A stretch of 11,338 nucleotides of DNA from Eubacterium sp. UBA3720 (GCA_002371335.1 DFHP01000144.1:1-11338), one strand, 5' to 3'; shown: positions 1 through 6,393, counted from the stretch's first letter. Translations and numbers: made by a program. Notes: generated by a model not told the origin, from the sequence alone.

Positions 1-56
1 CTTTTTTCAGAGCTGAGGGACAGTAAACGAATGTCCGCCCGCGGACTTTGTATAGA

Positions 57-97
57 TCAGGACGGACCATTAAAAGGGAAGCGGGAAGTTTTATTCA
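57..97. repeat. partial copy of a dispersed intergenic repeat
   Basis: Bases 78-93 (GAAGCGGGAAGTTTTA) are identical to bases 6371-6386, which form the right end of a 126-bp inverted-repeat element near prfC. Both copies are preceded by TCAGGACG (57-64 and 6327-6334) and followed within a few bases by TTCA. The matching left end (TAAAACTTCCCGC) is not seen upstream, so this copy is either truncated or diverged. A 6-bp inverted repeat, GTCCGC/GCGGAC, lies just before it at 33-46. The rest of the gene-free stretch 1-258 holds only a possible promoter (112-141) and the ribosome binding site of the first gene. The T6 run at 2-7 could be the tail of a terminator cut by the window edge. Confidence 0.5.
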
Positions 98-111
98 GTG
101 ATTCTAAACTC

Positions 112-141
112 TGTACAAATCCGTAAAAACAGGTATATAAT
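112..141 (+). promoter_or_regulatory. possible sigma-A promoter for the 383-aa protein gene
   Basis: A perfect -10 box TATAAT (136-141) lies 18 bp after TGTACA (112-117), which matches four of six bases of the TTGACA -35 consensus. Transcription would start near 148 and leave a leader of about 110 bases. A weaker alternative, TTGTTC (192-197) with TAAGAT (214-219), lies closer to the gene. Only the -10 box is convincing. Confidence 0.4.
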
Positions 142-258
142 AAAATATATTTGAATGAAAAGTAAATCATCAGTCAGACAGAGTGTTATTTTTGTTCACA
201 AAAGACTTGATAGTAAGATAAATGATAATCCTGTATCGGATGATGAAAGGAAGAAGAT

Positions 259-1410
259 ATGGAGATGAATCGGGATTTATTACAGAAACTTCTGGAGAGT
301 TATATTGACAAATACGAACAGATGAATGATGCGGAGCATCATGAGCTCTATAAATGGGATGCAGTGAGCCACTTCCAGAAATACTGGGACGTAGACGCCG
401 ATGATTTCGGAAACATGTTTAAGAAAGCCCTGGCGAATGCGGAGAATCTCATTGACGATAATGTAATGGCACCGGGAAAGGGCATTGTTTTTCTTTGCGA
501 GCGTGGAGAAGAGGACATGGAAAAAGTCCGCGCCTCCTTCAAAAATCTGATCGTAAATGACCACTCTGACTATGATCTGCGCCAGGAAAAGATCGATACC
601 TTCGTGGAGGAAATCAATCACCAGCTTGAAAAATCGGGCTGCGAAGAGTGGAAGTTCCGTCAGAACACAAGAGCGGTCATCATGTATCTTTCTTTTATAG
701 ATCCTGATGATAACTATATGTTCAAGGAGAGCGAAGTGAAATCCTTTGCTTCCTATATCCGCTATACAGGAAAGATCGGCAGCGGAAAATCTTTCAGCCT
801 GCAGAGCTATTATAAGATGTGCGACGGCGTACTGGAGGAACTGCAGGAGAACGCAGATCTTCTGGATATGGTAAACAACAGGCTTGAGGCTGAAGCAGAA
901 CTCACGGGAAATACGGGTATCTGCGATATCGACGCTGAAAACCATATCCTTGTGTACGATCTTATATATGCTGCAGGTAATTATGATTTTTATGATGAGA
1001 TCCAGGCGAAAACGACGCGGGCTTACACTGTGACGGCGTTAAAGAATGACGAAAAAGAAGCGCAGCGGCTGAAACTTGAGAACGGAAAAGTGTCAATGGA
1101 AACGGAACTGAGGATGGCAAAGTCTGAACGGGAAGGCCTGCTGTTTCCTGATCTGCAGGGAAAAACAGCCAGACACAAAAAGTTTGGGCAGGGTGAGATC
1201 GTAGAGCAGAGTGAACAGTACCTCAAGGTAAAATTCGGGGTTGGAACAAAGAAATTCCTCTTGCCGGGAGCGATCGTGCAGGGATTTCTGACGATAGATG
1301 ATGAAAGCGTGGCAGCTACCCTGCAGCATATGGATGAGCTGGACAAAAAGATAGACAGAGTCAGTCTGGAAATAAAGATGATAGAGCTGGAGATCGCCGG
1401 GATCAAATAA
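259..1410 (+). CDS. uncharacterised 383-aa protein with C-terminal UvrD/PcrA-type Tudor-like domain
   Basis: Function unknown. Start ATG at 259 is chosen because AAGGA (247-251) sits 7 bases upstream. Three regions are visible. Residues 31-205, with the pattern YKWxAVxHFQxxWDxDAxDF at 31-50, a run of acidic helices, and a QNTRAVIMYLSF/PDDNYMFKESE stretch near 135-159, resemble from memory the N-terminal domain found before the AAA ATPase in some McrB-like restriction proteins. Residues 255-295 are charged and helical. Residues 301-345 read HKKFGQGEIV...LKVKFGVGTKKFLLPGA, the pattern of the small Tudor-like beta domain at the end of PcrA/UvrD helicases, which contacts partners such as RNA polymerase. 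Residues 350-383 are probably coiled coil. There is no signal peptide or membrane segment, so it is cytoplasmic. GKIGSGKS at 171-178 fits a Walker A string but lacks the expected context. The TAA stop lies inside the repeat beginning at 1408. Reality of the gene is near certain; the domain assignments are inference. Confidence 0.85.
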   Translation: MEMNRDLLQKLLESYIDKYEQMNDAEHHELYKWDAVSHFQKYWDVDADDFGNMFKKALANAENLIDDNVMAPGKGIVFLCERGEEDMEKVRASFKNLIVNDHSDYDLRQEKIDTFVEEINHQLEKSGCEEWKFRQNTRAVIMYLSFIDPDDNYMFKESEVKSFASYIRYTGKIGSGKSFSLQSYYKMCDGVLEELQENADLLDMVNNRLEAEAELTGNTGICDIDAENHILVYDLIYAAGNYDFYDEIQAKTTRAYTVTALKNDEKEAQRLKLENGKVSMETELRMAKSEREGLLFPDLQGKTARHKKFGQGEIVEQSEQYLKVKFGVGTKKFLLPGAIVQGFLTIDDESVAATLQHMDELDKKIDRVSLEIKMIELEIAGIK

Positions 1411-1478
1411 TTCACCTCAGTCGGGAAGTTCCCCGCCTCTGCAGGCGGCGCGGCAGGAACGCCGGAGACGTTCCTGAA
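1408..1478. repeat. intergenic structured repeat after the 383-aa gene
   Basis: The stretch begins with TAATTCA, whose TAA is the stop codon of the preceding gene. It then contains three consecutive inverted repeats: GGGAA/TTCCC (1423-1433), CCGCC/GGCGG (1433-1448) and a perfect 8-bp CAGGAACG/CGTTCCTG (1454-1476, loop of 7). Its first 40 bases align well with the start of the repeat at 3111 (TTCAxCTCA, GGGxAGT, CCCC, GCCT, AGGCGG). Its last hairpin shares GAACGCCGGAG with the hairpin at 4088-4106. No T-tract follows, so it is not a standard intrinsic terminator. The remaining bases to 1518 hold nothing recognisable. Confidence 0.55.
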
Positions 1479-1518
1479 CTCCTGAAAGATCACGTCTGCA
1501 GATTCCGAAAAAATCGTC

Positions 1519-1546
1519 TTGACAAAGCAAGTAATAATAGTATTAT
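1519..1546 (+). promoter_or_regulatory. probable sigma-A promoter of malQ
   Basis: A perfect TTGACA -35 box (1519-1524) is followed after 16 bp by TATTAT (1541-1546), five of six matches to the -10 consensus. Transcription would start near 1552-1554, exactly at the first base of the hairpin at 1553-1593. The placement is striking because the RNA would begin with that hairpin. Confidence 0.65.
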
Positions 1547-1552
1547 ATTGAG

Positions 1553-1598
1553 AACGCACGCGGTTTGGCAGCGAAAACCAGGACGCGTGCGTTTTTTT
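1553..1598 (+). terminator. terminator-like hairpin in the malQ leader (attenuator candidate)
   Basis: AACGCACGCG (1553-1562) and CGCGTGCGTT (1584-1593) form a perfect 10-bp stem. A short inner pairing GTTT/AAAC (1563-1566 with 1575-1578) is possible inside the 21-base loop, and the T-tract runs from 1592 to 1598. This has all the marks of an intrinsic terminator. It lies between the TTGACA promoter and the malQ ribosome binding site (1608-1613), so it would stop transcripts before malQ unless bypassed. Alternatives are that it terminates read-through from the upstream gene, or that the stem doubles as a palindromic operator at the transcription start site. Confidence 0.7.
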
Positions 1599-1622
1599 AA
1601 CGATAATAAGGAGTATATAATT

Positions 1623-3110
1623 ATGAGATCAAGTGGAATTTTATTGCCGGTTTCCTCTTTGCCGACGAAATATGGGATCGGCGGTTTTTCACAGGAAGCA
1701 TATGATTTTGTTGACATGCTTGCGGAGGCGGGACAGAAGAACTGGCAGATCCTGCCGCTGGGCCCTACGGGATATGGTGACTCCCCATATCAGTCCGTAT
1801 CCACATTTGCCGGAAATCCATATTTTATCGCACTGGATACCCTTGTGGAGGAAGGACTTCTGACAGAGGAGGAGTGTTTTGAAGCAGACTGCGGCCAGTA
1901 TCCTGCGTATGTGGATTATGAACGCGTATACCTTACCCGGTTTATCGTGCTTCGCAAGGCCTTCGATCGGTTCATGGAAAATGAAGGAGACCGGGATGAA
2001 CTGTATCTGCGCTTTCTGAAGGAAAACAACGACTGGCTGGAGAATTACTGTCTGTATACCGCCATAAAAGATAATATGGACGGAAAGAGCTGGCAGGAAT
2101 GGCCGGAAGAGCTTCGTATGCGCGATCCGGAAACCATGAAAGAACAGAAAGAAAAACTTGCGGATACCATGAGCTTCCGCAGATTCCTTCAGTTTGAATT
2201 CTGGAAACAGTGGCACGAACTGAAACTCTATGCGAATGGGAAGGGGATCCGGATCATAGGAGATCTGCCGATCTATGTGGCAATGGACAGCGCTGACGCA
2301 TGGGCCGATCCGGAGCTGTTCAAATTTGATGAGGATGGAACGCCATCGGGAGTAGCAGGCTGCCCTCCGGACGCGTTCGCGGTAACGGGCCAGCTCTGGG
2401 GAAATCCTCTTTACGACTGGGACTACCATAAAAAAACGGGATACAAATGGTGGATCCGCAGGATGTCGCATTGTTTTTATCTGTATGATGTGGTCCGCAT
2501 CGATCACTTCCGTGGATTTGATGAATATTACAATATCCCGTATGGCGATCCGACAGCGGAATTCGGAAAATGGGAGCCCGGTCCGGGCCTCGAATTGTTT
2601 GAGGTACTGAAGGAGCATTTCGGCGAGATGAATCTGATCGCGGAAGATCTGGGATTTCTGACGGATTCCGTAAGGGAAATGCTTCGCGGCGCAGGATACC
2701 CCGGAATGAAAGTTCTGGAGTTTGCTTTTGGCTACGATCCTTCGAATGAATATCTGCCGCACCACTATACCAGCAATTCAGTGGTTTATACCGGCACTCA
2801 TGACAATGAAACGTTTGCGGGATGGTGGGCAAATCAGGACGAGTCCATGAAATCCTTCATTCAGCGCTATATGGGAAAAGAAGGTGCGGATGATGCGGAA
2901 ATGAGATGGTCCTTTATCAGACTTGCCTTGAGCAGCGTATCTGATTTGGCGGTGATCCCGATGCAGGATTATCTGGGACTGGGAAATGAAGCCCGCATCA
3001 ACGAGCCGTCCACATTGGGAAATAACTGGAAATGGAGACTCTGCGAAGGACAGTTCACGAAGGAACTGGCCGGAAGGATCAGAGAGATGACCGAGCTGTA
3101 CAGCAGATGA
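1623..3110 (+). CDS. malQ: 4-alpha-glucanotransferase (amylomaltase, GH77)
   Basis: MalQ transfers alpha-1,4-glucan segments between maltooligosaccharides in the cytoplasm, releasing glucose and building longer chains for phosphorylase; it acts in maltodextrin or glycogen use. The 495-residue product has the GH77 hallmarks: the N-terminal RSSGILLPVSSLP start, IIGDLPIYVAMDSADAW (211-227), the nucleophile in VRIDHFRG (D294), the acid/base in IAEDLG (E341) and the transition-state stabiliser in GTHDNET (D394). Length and start are typical of bacterial amylomaltases. The ATG at 1623 is chosen over an upstream TTG at 1548 because AAGGAG (1608-1613) is 9 bases away, the family's N-terminal motif begins right there, and the upstream extension would translate the terminator hairpin. 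No other maltose gene is adjacent, so it is a single-gene unit, probably controlled by the leader hairpin. Confidence 0.97.
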   Translation: MRSSGILLPVSSLPTKYGIGGFSQEAYDFVDMLAEAGQKNWQILPLGPTGYGDSPYQSVSTFAGNPYFIALDTLVEEGLLTEEECFEADCGQYPAYVDYERVYLTRFIVLRKAFDRFMENEGDRDELYLRFLKENNDWLENYCLYTAIKDNMDGKSWQEWPEELRMRDPETMKEQKEKLADTMSFRRFLQFEFWKQWHELKLYANGKGIRIIGDLPIYVAMDSADAWADPELFKFDEDGTPSGVAGCPPDAFAVTGQLWGNPLYDWDYHKKTGYKWWIRRMSHCFYLYDVVRIDHFRGFDEYYNIPYGDPTAEFGKWEPGPGLELFEVLKEHFGEMNLIAEDLGFLTDSVREMLRGAGYPGMKVLEFAFGYDPSNEYLPHHYTSNSVVYTGTHDNETFAGWWANQDESMKSFIQRYMGKEGADDAEMRWSFIRLALSSVSDLAVIPMQDYLGLGNEARINEPSTLGNNWKWRLCEGQFTKELAGRIREMTELYSR

Positions 3111-3201
3111 TAATTCAACTCAAATGGGGAGTCCCCTGCCTATAGGCGGAGGGTATTGAATCAAACCTGACTCAGTGGAAGGTTTCAATCCCCCATCTGA
3201 G
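3111..3201. repeat. intergenic repeat folding as a three-way junction
   Basis: Directly after the malQ stop, an outer 11-position stem (3119-3129 with 3191-3201, one mismatch) encloses two inner hairpins. The first has GCC/GGC around a TATA loop, extended by flanking C-rich/G-rich arms (3132-3153). The second pairs ATTGA with TCAAT and AACCT with AGGTT (3155-3189) around a four-base bulge. The element begins TAATTCA and is similar to 1408-1448. No T-tract follows. Whether it acts as RNA (3' end of malQ mRNA, leader of pgeF) or is only a mobile DNA repeat is not shown. Confidence 0.6.
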
Positions 3202-3218
3202 ATAAAATAAAGTTCACT

Positions 3219-4088
3219 ATGGAAATGGATATTAAAAGGAAAACAAAAAAAGAGGTCTTAAAGATCCGTACATATAAAAACACGGACAACAGCATCCTGC
3301 CGGTGCTGAAATTTCCGGCGCTGGAAGCGCTTGATATGATAGAGCATTGCTTTTCCACAAGGATCGGCGGGGTCAGCGAAGGCGTTTATACCTCCATGAA
3401 CGTGGGATTTACCAGAGGCGATGATAATGATCGTGTGCTGGAGAATTACCGGCGCCTTGGACAGATCTTCGGGGAAAAAGCTTCTGGTTTTATCTGTACC
3501 GGGCAGACCCATACGACGAATATACGCGTTGTTTCGAAAAAAGACCGGGGCAACGGAGTCACAGCGCCTCAGGGCATGAATGACGTGGACGGAACGATGA
3601 CAAATGAACCCGGCGTGGTGCTTTCGGTCATGTGTGCCGACTGCGTTCCGCTGGTGTTCGCGGATCCTGTCAGAAGGGCCATAGCTGTTTCGCATTCGGG
3701 CTGGCGTGGAACTGCAGGAGGCATGGGGCTTCTCACGGTAAGGAAAATGCAGGAGATCTACGGCAGCGATCCTTCGGATATCATCTGCGGAATAGGACCT
3801 TCCATCTGCCGGGATTGTTACGAGGTCAGTGAGGATGTAGCTGAGATATTTACCGGAAGGTTTGAGGAACGCCGGGAGGAGATCATATATTCTAAAGGAA
3901 ACGGTAAATATCTGCTGGACCTCTGGAAAATAAATGAGATTCTGCTGGAAAGGGCAGGGATACGGAAGGACCACATTTCTACAACGGATGTCTGCACCTG
4001 CTGTAATCCGGCCCTGCTGTTTTCTCACAGAGCCGCAGGCAATAAACGCGGAAACAACGGAGCTTTCATTATGCTGAAAGAACGCTGA
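3219..4088 (+). CDS. pgeF: laccase-domain purine nucleoside phosphorylase (YfiH/YlmD/PgeF family)
   Basis: Members of this family (COG1496, formerly called polyphenol oxidase or laccase-domain proteins) are cytoplasmic metal-binding enzymes shown to phosphorolyse purine nucleosides. E. coli PgeF is also linked to peptidoglycan composition. The 289-residue product shows the conserved metal-binding set: H98 in GQTHT, C142 in CADC, and H159 in SHSGWRG, plus the family's GFSTRxGGVSEG-like stretch (here HCFSTRIGGVSEG, 43-55), GIGPSIC, and the C-terminal SHRAAGNKRGNNGAF. The start is uncertain: no clear Shine-Dalgarno sequence precedes ATG 3219 or ATG 3225, and the first 17 residues are Lys-rich and not part of the conserved domain. 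It ends against the hairpin at 4088 and faces the convergent histidine kinase gene. A plain promoter was not seen in the 108-bp gap, so it may depend on malQ read-through. Confidence 0.92.
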   Translation: MEMDIKRKTKKEVLKIRTYKNTDNSILPVLKFPALEALDMIEHCFSTRIGGVSEGVYTSMNVGFTRGDDNDRVLENYRRLGQIFGEKASGFICTGQTHTTNIRVVSKKDRGNGVTAPQGMNDVDGTMTNEPGVVLSVMCADCVPLVFADPVRRAIAVSHSGWRGTAGGMGLLTVRKMQEIYGSDPSDIICGIGPSICRDCYEVSEDVAEIFTGRFEERREEIIYSKGNGKYLLDLWKINEILLERAGIRKDHISTTDVCTCCNPALLFSHRAAGNKRGNNGAFIMLKER

Positions 4089-4106
4089 GAACGCCGGAGG
4101 CGTTCT
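4088..4106. terminator. hairpin between convergent pgeF and histidine kinase genes
   Basis: AGAACGCC (4088-4095) and GGCGTTCT (4099-4106) form a perfect 8-bp stem with a 3-base loop, starting on the last base of the pgeF stop codon. Only a weak T-content follows on either strand, so termination is plausible for both genes but not strong. Its core GAACGCCGGAG-CGTTC recurs at 1457-1473, so it may equally be a copy of the dispersed repeat family. Confidence 0.45.
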
Positions 4107-4113
4107 TGAAAAG

Positions 4114-5547
4114 CTATTTATGAGGATGATCAGGAAGCGTCACCGTGATCAGCAGTTCATCAGGCTTCGGTGCCGAAGCGGTGATCTTTCCCCGGTGGGA
4201 CATGACTACAGCCCTGGCAATGGACAGGCCCAGCCCGTAACCGCCGGTGGAAGAATTCCGTGATTCATCTGTGCGGTAAAAACGATCAAAAAGATGTTCC
4301 ATATTATCCCTGGATATGTTTTCGCAGGTATTGCAAAGCTTCAGTTCGATCCCTTTTGGCTGCTTTTTCAGTGACAGACTTATGCTGCCGCCCTCCGGCG
4401 AATATTTTAATGCGTTATCCAGAAGGATCGAGAACAGCTGGCGCAGAGACTTCTGATCGCCGCGGTATTCCAGCATCGGTTCAATGTCAGATGAAAAACT
4501 CTTTTTCTCCATGATGGCGCGGGAACGGAAAGACTGGGCGCACTCCGAAAGAATATCCGAGATCGGAAATTCGATCATATCCAGATGTGCCTGATCCTCA
4601 TCCATTTTTGAGAGAAAGATCAGGTCATTGGTAAGCTGCGCCAGACGCGAAGTCTGTGTCCGGACGTCCTCTATCCATTCGTTCGGGCCCGTATCCAGTT
4701 CAAGGACGGAAATATCCGCATCGATGATGGTAAGCGGCGTTTTCAGTTCATGCCCCGCATCGGTGATAAAACGCTTCTGTTTATCATAGCTCTCCTGCAT
4801 CGGTCTGACGATGCGTCTGGAAAAAATAATGATCAGGATCATAATGGAGAAGAATCCAAGAGAGGCCACGATTATACTGGATTTCAAAAAAGAATGAAAA
4901 CTGTTAAGCGAACGGTTGCAATCCAGAAAAAGGACCATCGTGCGGCCATCCTCTTTGACTTCCAGAAGATACCTGTAAAAGCATACAAAGCCGGAGGTCT
5001 TTCCGCTGTGATAGACCTTCTTTGCATATTTAAGGGCAGTCTCTTCATCCACTGCCGCAATATTATCCAGATTGATAAAATCACATTTGCCCTCGGTGTC
5101 AAAAACAGTTATGAAATAACGGGATTCAAAACGGGTCTCCGCGGAGATCTGTTCATCGGGATCCCGGTACAGATCGGCAAAAAGAGCCTCGATGTTTTTC
5201 GTTCCTCCTGAATCCGCGGAACCTTCGGCACTTCCGGGGTTACCGGAGTTGCCGGGAGTTTCGGAGCTTTCGGGGCTGCCCCGAAACGGCTGAACTCCGG
5301 CGTCCTGTAAGCCTGATCTGCTCTCTGTTCCCGAAATCCCGCCGTCTGAACCGTCTGACCCCGGCACCTGCATTTGAAGGGAAGGAAATTCCCCCTCATT
5401 TTCTGAAAGTATGTGCAGAAGCTGATCGGCGTTTCTGACAACGGTATGATAATTGACCAGGTTCATCGCACCAATGATAATAGACAGTACGGTGAGGACG
5501 GCGGTCATTGTCATGATGATGAATTTCTGACGAAGATTATTAAACAT
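4114..5547 (-). CDS. two-component sensor histidine kinase with Ser/Gly/Pro-rich extracytoplasmic linker
   Basis: Membrane kinase that would autophosphorylate and pass phosphate to the response regulator encoded just upstream. Visible layout of the 477 residues: TM1 at about 9-31; an extracytoplasmic region 32-222; TM2 at about 223-243; the HisKA dimerisation domain with the H-box FITDAGHELKTPL (phospho-acceptor H266); and the HATPase domain with N-box LLDNALKY (N378), F-box-like LFDRFYR (419-425) and G-box GGYGLGLS (435-442). All catalytic residues are present. Residues 61-116 are a low-complexity linker rich in Ser, Gly, Pro and Glu, followed by a folded part around 140-215 that may be the sensor. 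The start ATG at 5547 is preceded by a GAGG that overlaps the stop of the regulator gene, with a 9-bp gap, indicating translational coupling. No HAMP domain is evident. The signal is unknown. Confidence 0.95.
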   Translation of the reverse strand: MFNNLRQKFIIMTMTAVLTVLSIIIGAMNLVNYHTVVRNADQLLHILSENEGEFPSLQMQVPGSDGSDGGISGTESRSGLQDAGVQPFRGSPESSETPGNSGNPGSAEGSADSGGTKNIEALFADLYRDPDEQISAETRFESRYFITVFDTEGKCDFINLDNIAAVDEETALKYAKKVYHSGKTSGFVCFYRYLLEVKEDGRTMVLFLDCNRSLNSFHSFLKSSIIVASLGFFSIMILIIIFSRRIVRPMQESYDKQKRFITDAGHELKTPLTIIDADISVLELDTGPNEWIEDVRTQTSRLAQLTNDLIFLSKMDEDQAHLDMIEFPISDILSECAQSFRSRAIMEKKSFSSDIEPMLEYRGDQKSLRQLFSILLDNALKYSPEGGSISLSLKKQPKGIELKLCNTCENISRDNMEHLFDRFYRTDESRNSSTGGYGLGLSIARAVVMSHRGKITASAPKPDELLITVTLPDHPHK

Positions 5548-5556
5548 ATGAAAACC

Positions 5557-6231
5557 TCAGATCTGTTCCAGGGAATAACCGGTATTTCTGGTTGCCCTGA
5601 TCTTAATATCGGCGTGCAGAGATGTCAGCTTCTTTCTGAGATATGATATATATACCCAGACGATGTTGGTCTCCGTATCGCTGTCATAGCCCCAGATTTT
5701 TTCCAGAAAACGTTCCGTCGGAATGATGCTTTTCTGATTGCGCATCATAAGCTCCATCATCTGGAATTCTTTGTTTGCCAGACGGTAGCTTCCGTACGGT
5801 GATGAAAGTTCAAAGGTTGAAATATTCAGAGTGATATTACCCATTGTGAGCGTGTTTTCCAGAATAGGGGAATTACCGGTCCTCAGCATGGCTCTGATCC
5901 GCGCCAGAAGTTCCGGCGGCGCGAACGGCTTTGTCATATAATCATTGGCGCCCAGATCCAGACCGCTGACCTTGTCGTCGATCTCGGATCGCGCCGTCAG
6001 AAGCAGAACGGGCAGTCCGATTCCCTGGCGGCGCAGCTTCTGCAGGACAGTAAAGCCATCCATCTTCGGCATCATTACATCAAGGATAGCCCCGTCGTAA
6101 TTACCGTTCTGAAGATAGGAGAGAGCTTCCTCTCCGTCGTAGACCGCGTCCACGGAATAATTGCTGTGTTCCAGCAGCTTTACCAGAGCTTTTGATAAGG
6201 ATTTTTCGTCTTCGGCAAGTAATAATCGCAT
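5557..6231 (-). CDS. OmpR/PhoB-family response regulator
   Basis: DNA-binding transcriptional regulator, partner of the downstream histidine kinase. The 224 residues split into a receiver domain (1-118) with the acidic pocket ED (7-8), phospho-acceptor D51 in ILDVMMPKMDG, switch T79 and K101 in TKPF, and a winged-helix domain (about 125-224) with LANKEFQMMELMM and the recognition-helix region TETNIVWVYISYLRKKL. Length is standard for the family. The ATG at 6231 has AAGAGG six bases upstream. It is the first gene of a two-gene operon on the minus strand; no convincing promoter was found in the 328-bp gap shared with the divergent prfC, which contains the inverted-repeat element 6268-6393. Target genes cannot be inferred. 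Confidence 0.96.
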   Translation of the reverse strand: MRLLLAEDEKSLSKALVKLLEHSNYSVDAVYDGEEALSYLQNGNYDGAILDVMMPKMDGFTVLQKLRRQGIGLPVLLLTARSEIDDKVSGLDLGANDYMTKPFAPPELLARIRAMLRTGNSPILENTLTMGNITLNISTFELSSPYGSYRLANKEFQMMELMMRNQKSIIPTERFLEKIWGYDSDTETNIVWVYISYLRKKLTSLHADIKIRATRNTGYSLEQI

Positions 6232-6267
6232 AAAGGACCTCTTCGTATATAAAAAGCAGTTGTTCTG

Positions 6268-6393
6268 TAATTCACTAAAACTTCCCGCATGTCATTTCTG
6301 AATAGTTGTGATCATGAAAAACATCGTCAGGACGCTCCCTTTTTCATGCTCCCAACGGCCCCTTTGGCATGAAGCGGGAAGTTTTATAATTCA
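6268..6393. repeat. 126-bp inverted-repeat (MITE-like) element between divergent genes
   Basis: TAAAACTTCCCGC (6276-6288) and GCGGGAAGTTTTA (6374-6386) are perfect 13-bp inverted repeats. The word TAATTCA lies outside each of them in direct orientation (6268-6274 and 6387-6393), like a target duplication. A second inverted pair, CATGAAAAA/TTTTTCATG (6313-6321 and 6340-6348), is nested inside. There is no open reading frame within. The right end is repeated at 78-93. TAATTCA also begins the repeats at 1408 and 3111, so the word may belong to the element family or be a preferred target rather than a true duplication. Confidence 0.6.

Noticed and set aside
769..792. Walker A-like string GKIGSGKS in the 383-aa protein (residues 171-178)
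   Set aside because: It fits GxxxxGK[ST], but it lacks a preceding hydrophobic strand and a clear Walker B motif, and it falls in a loop of the domain seen in McrB-like proteins; probably chance.
1566..1580. CcpA cre-like site in the malQ hairpin loop (TGGCAGCGAAAACCA)
   Set aside because: The central CG and flanking TG fit, but several fixed positions of the cre consensus are wrong, so it is not supported.
1548..1622. N-terminal extension of MalQ from a TTG start
   Set aside because: It would translate the terminator hairpin, has no ribosome binding site and adds residues not found in GH77 enzymes.
1689..2765. Long open frame (358 codons) opposite malQ
   Set aside because: It is antisense to a clear GH77 gene, its translation is rich in Arg, His, Ile and Cys without domain patterns, and it lacks a ribosome binding site.
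5109..5441. Minus-strand frame with repeated Pro-Lys/Pro-Val units
   Set aside because: It is the shadow of the Ser/Gly/Pro linker of the histidine kinase read in another frame; no ribosome binding site of its own.
6268..6393. CRISPR-like or phage attachment interpretation of the TAATTCA repeats
   Set aside because: There are too few copies, irregular spacing, no spacers of even length, and no integrase or cas gene nearby.
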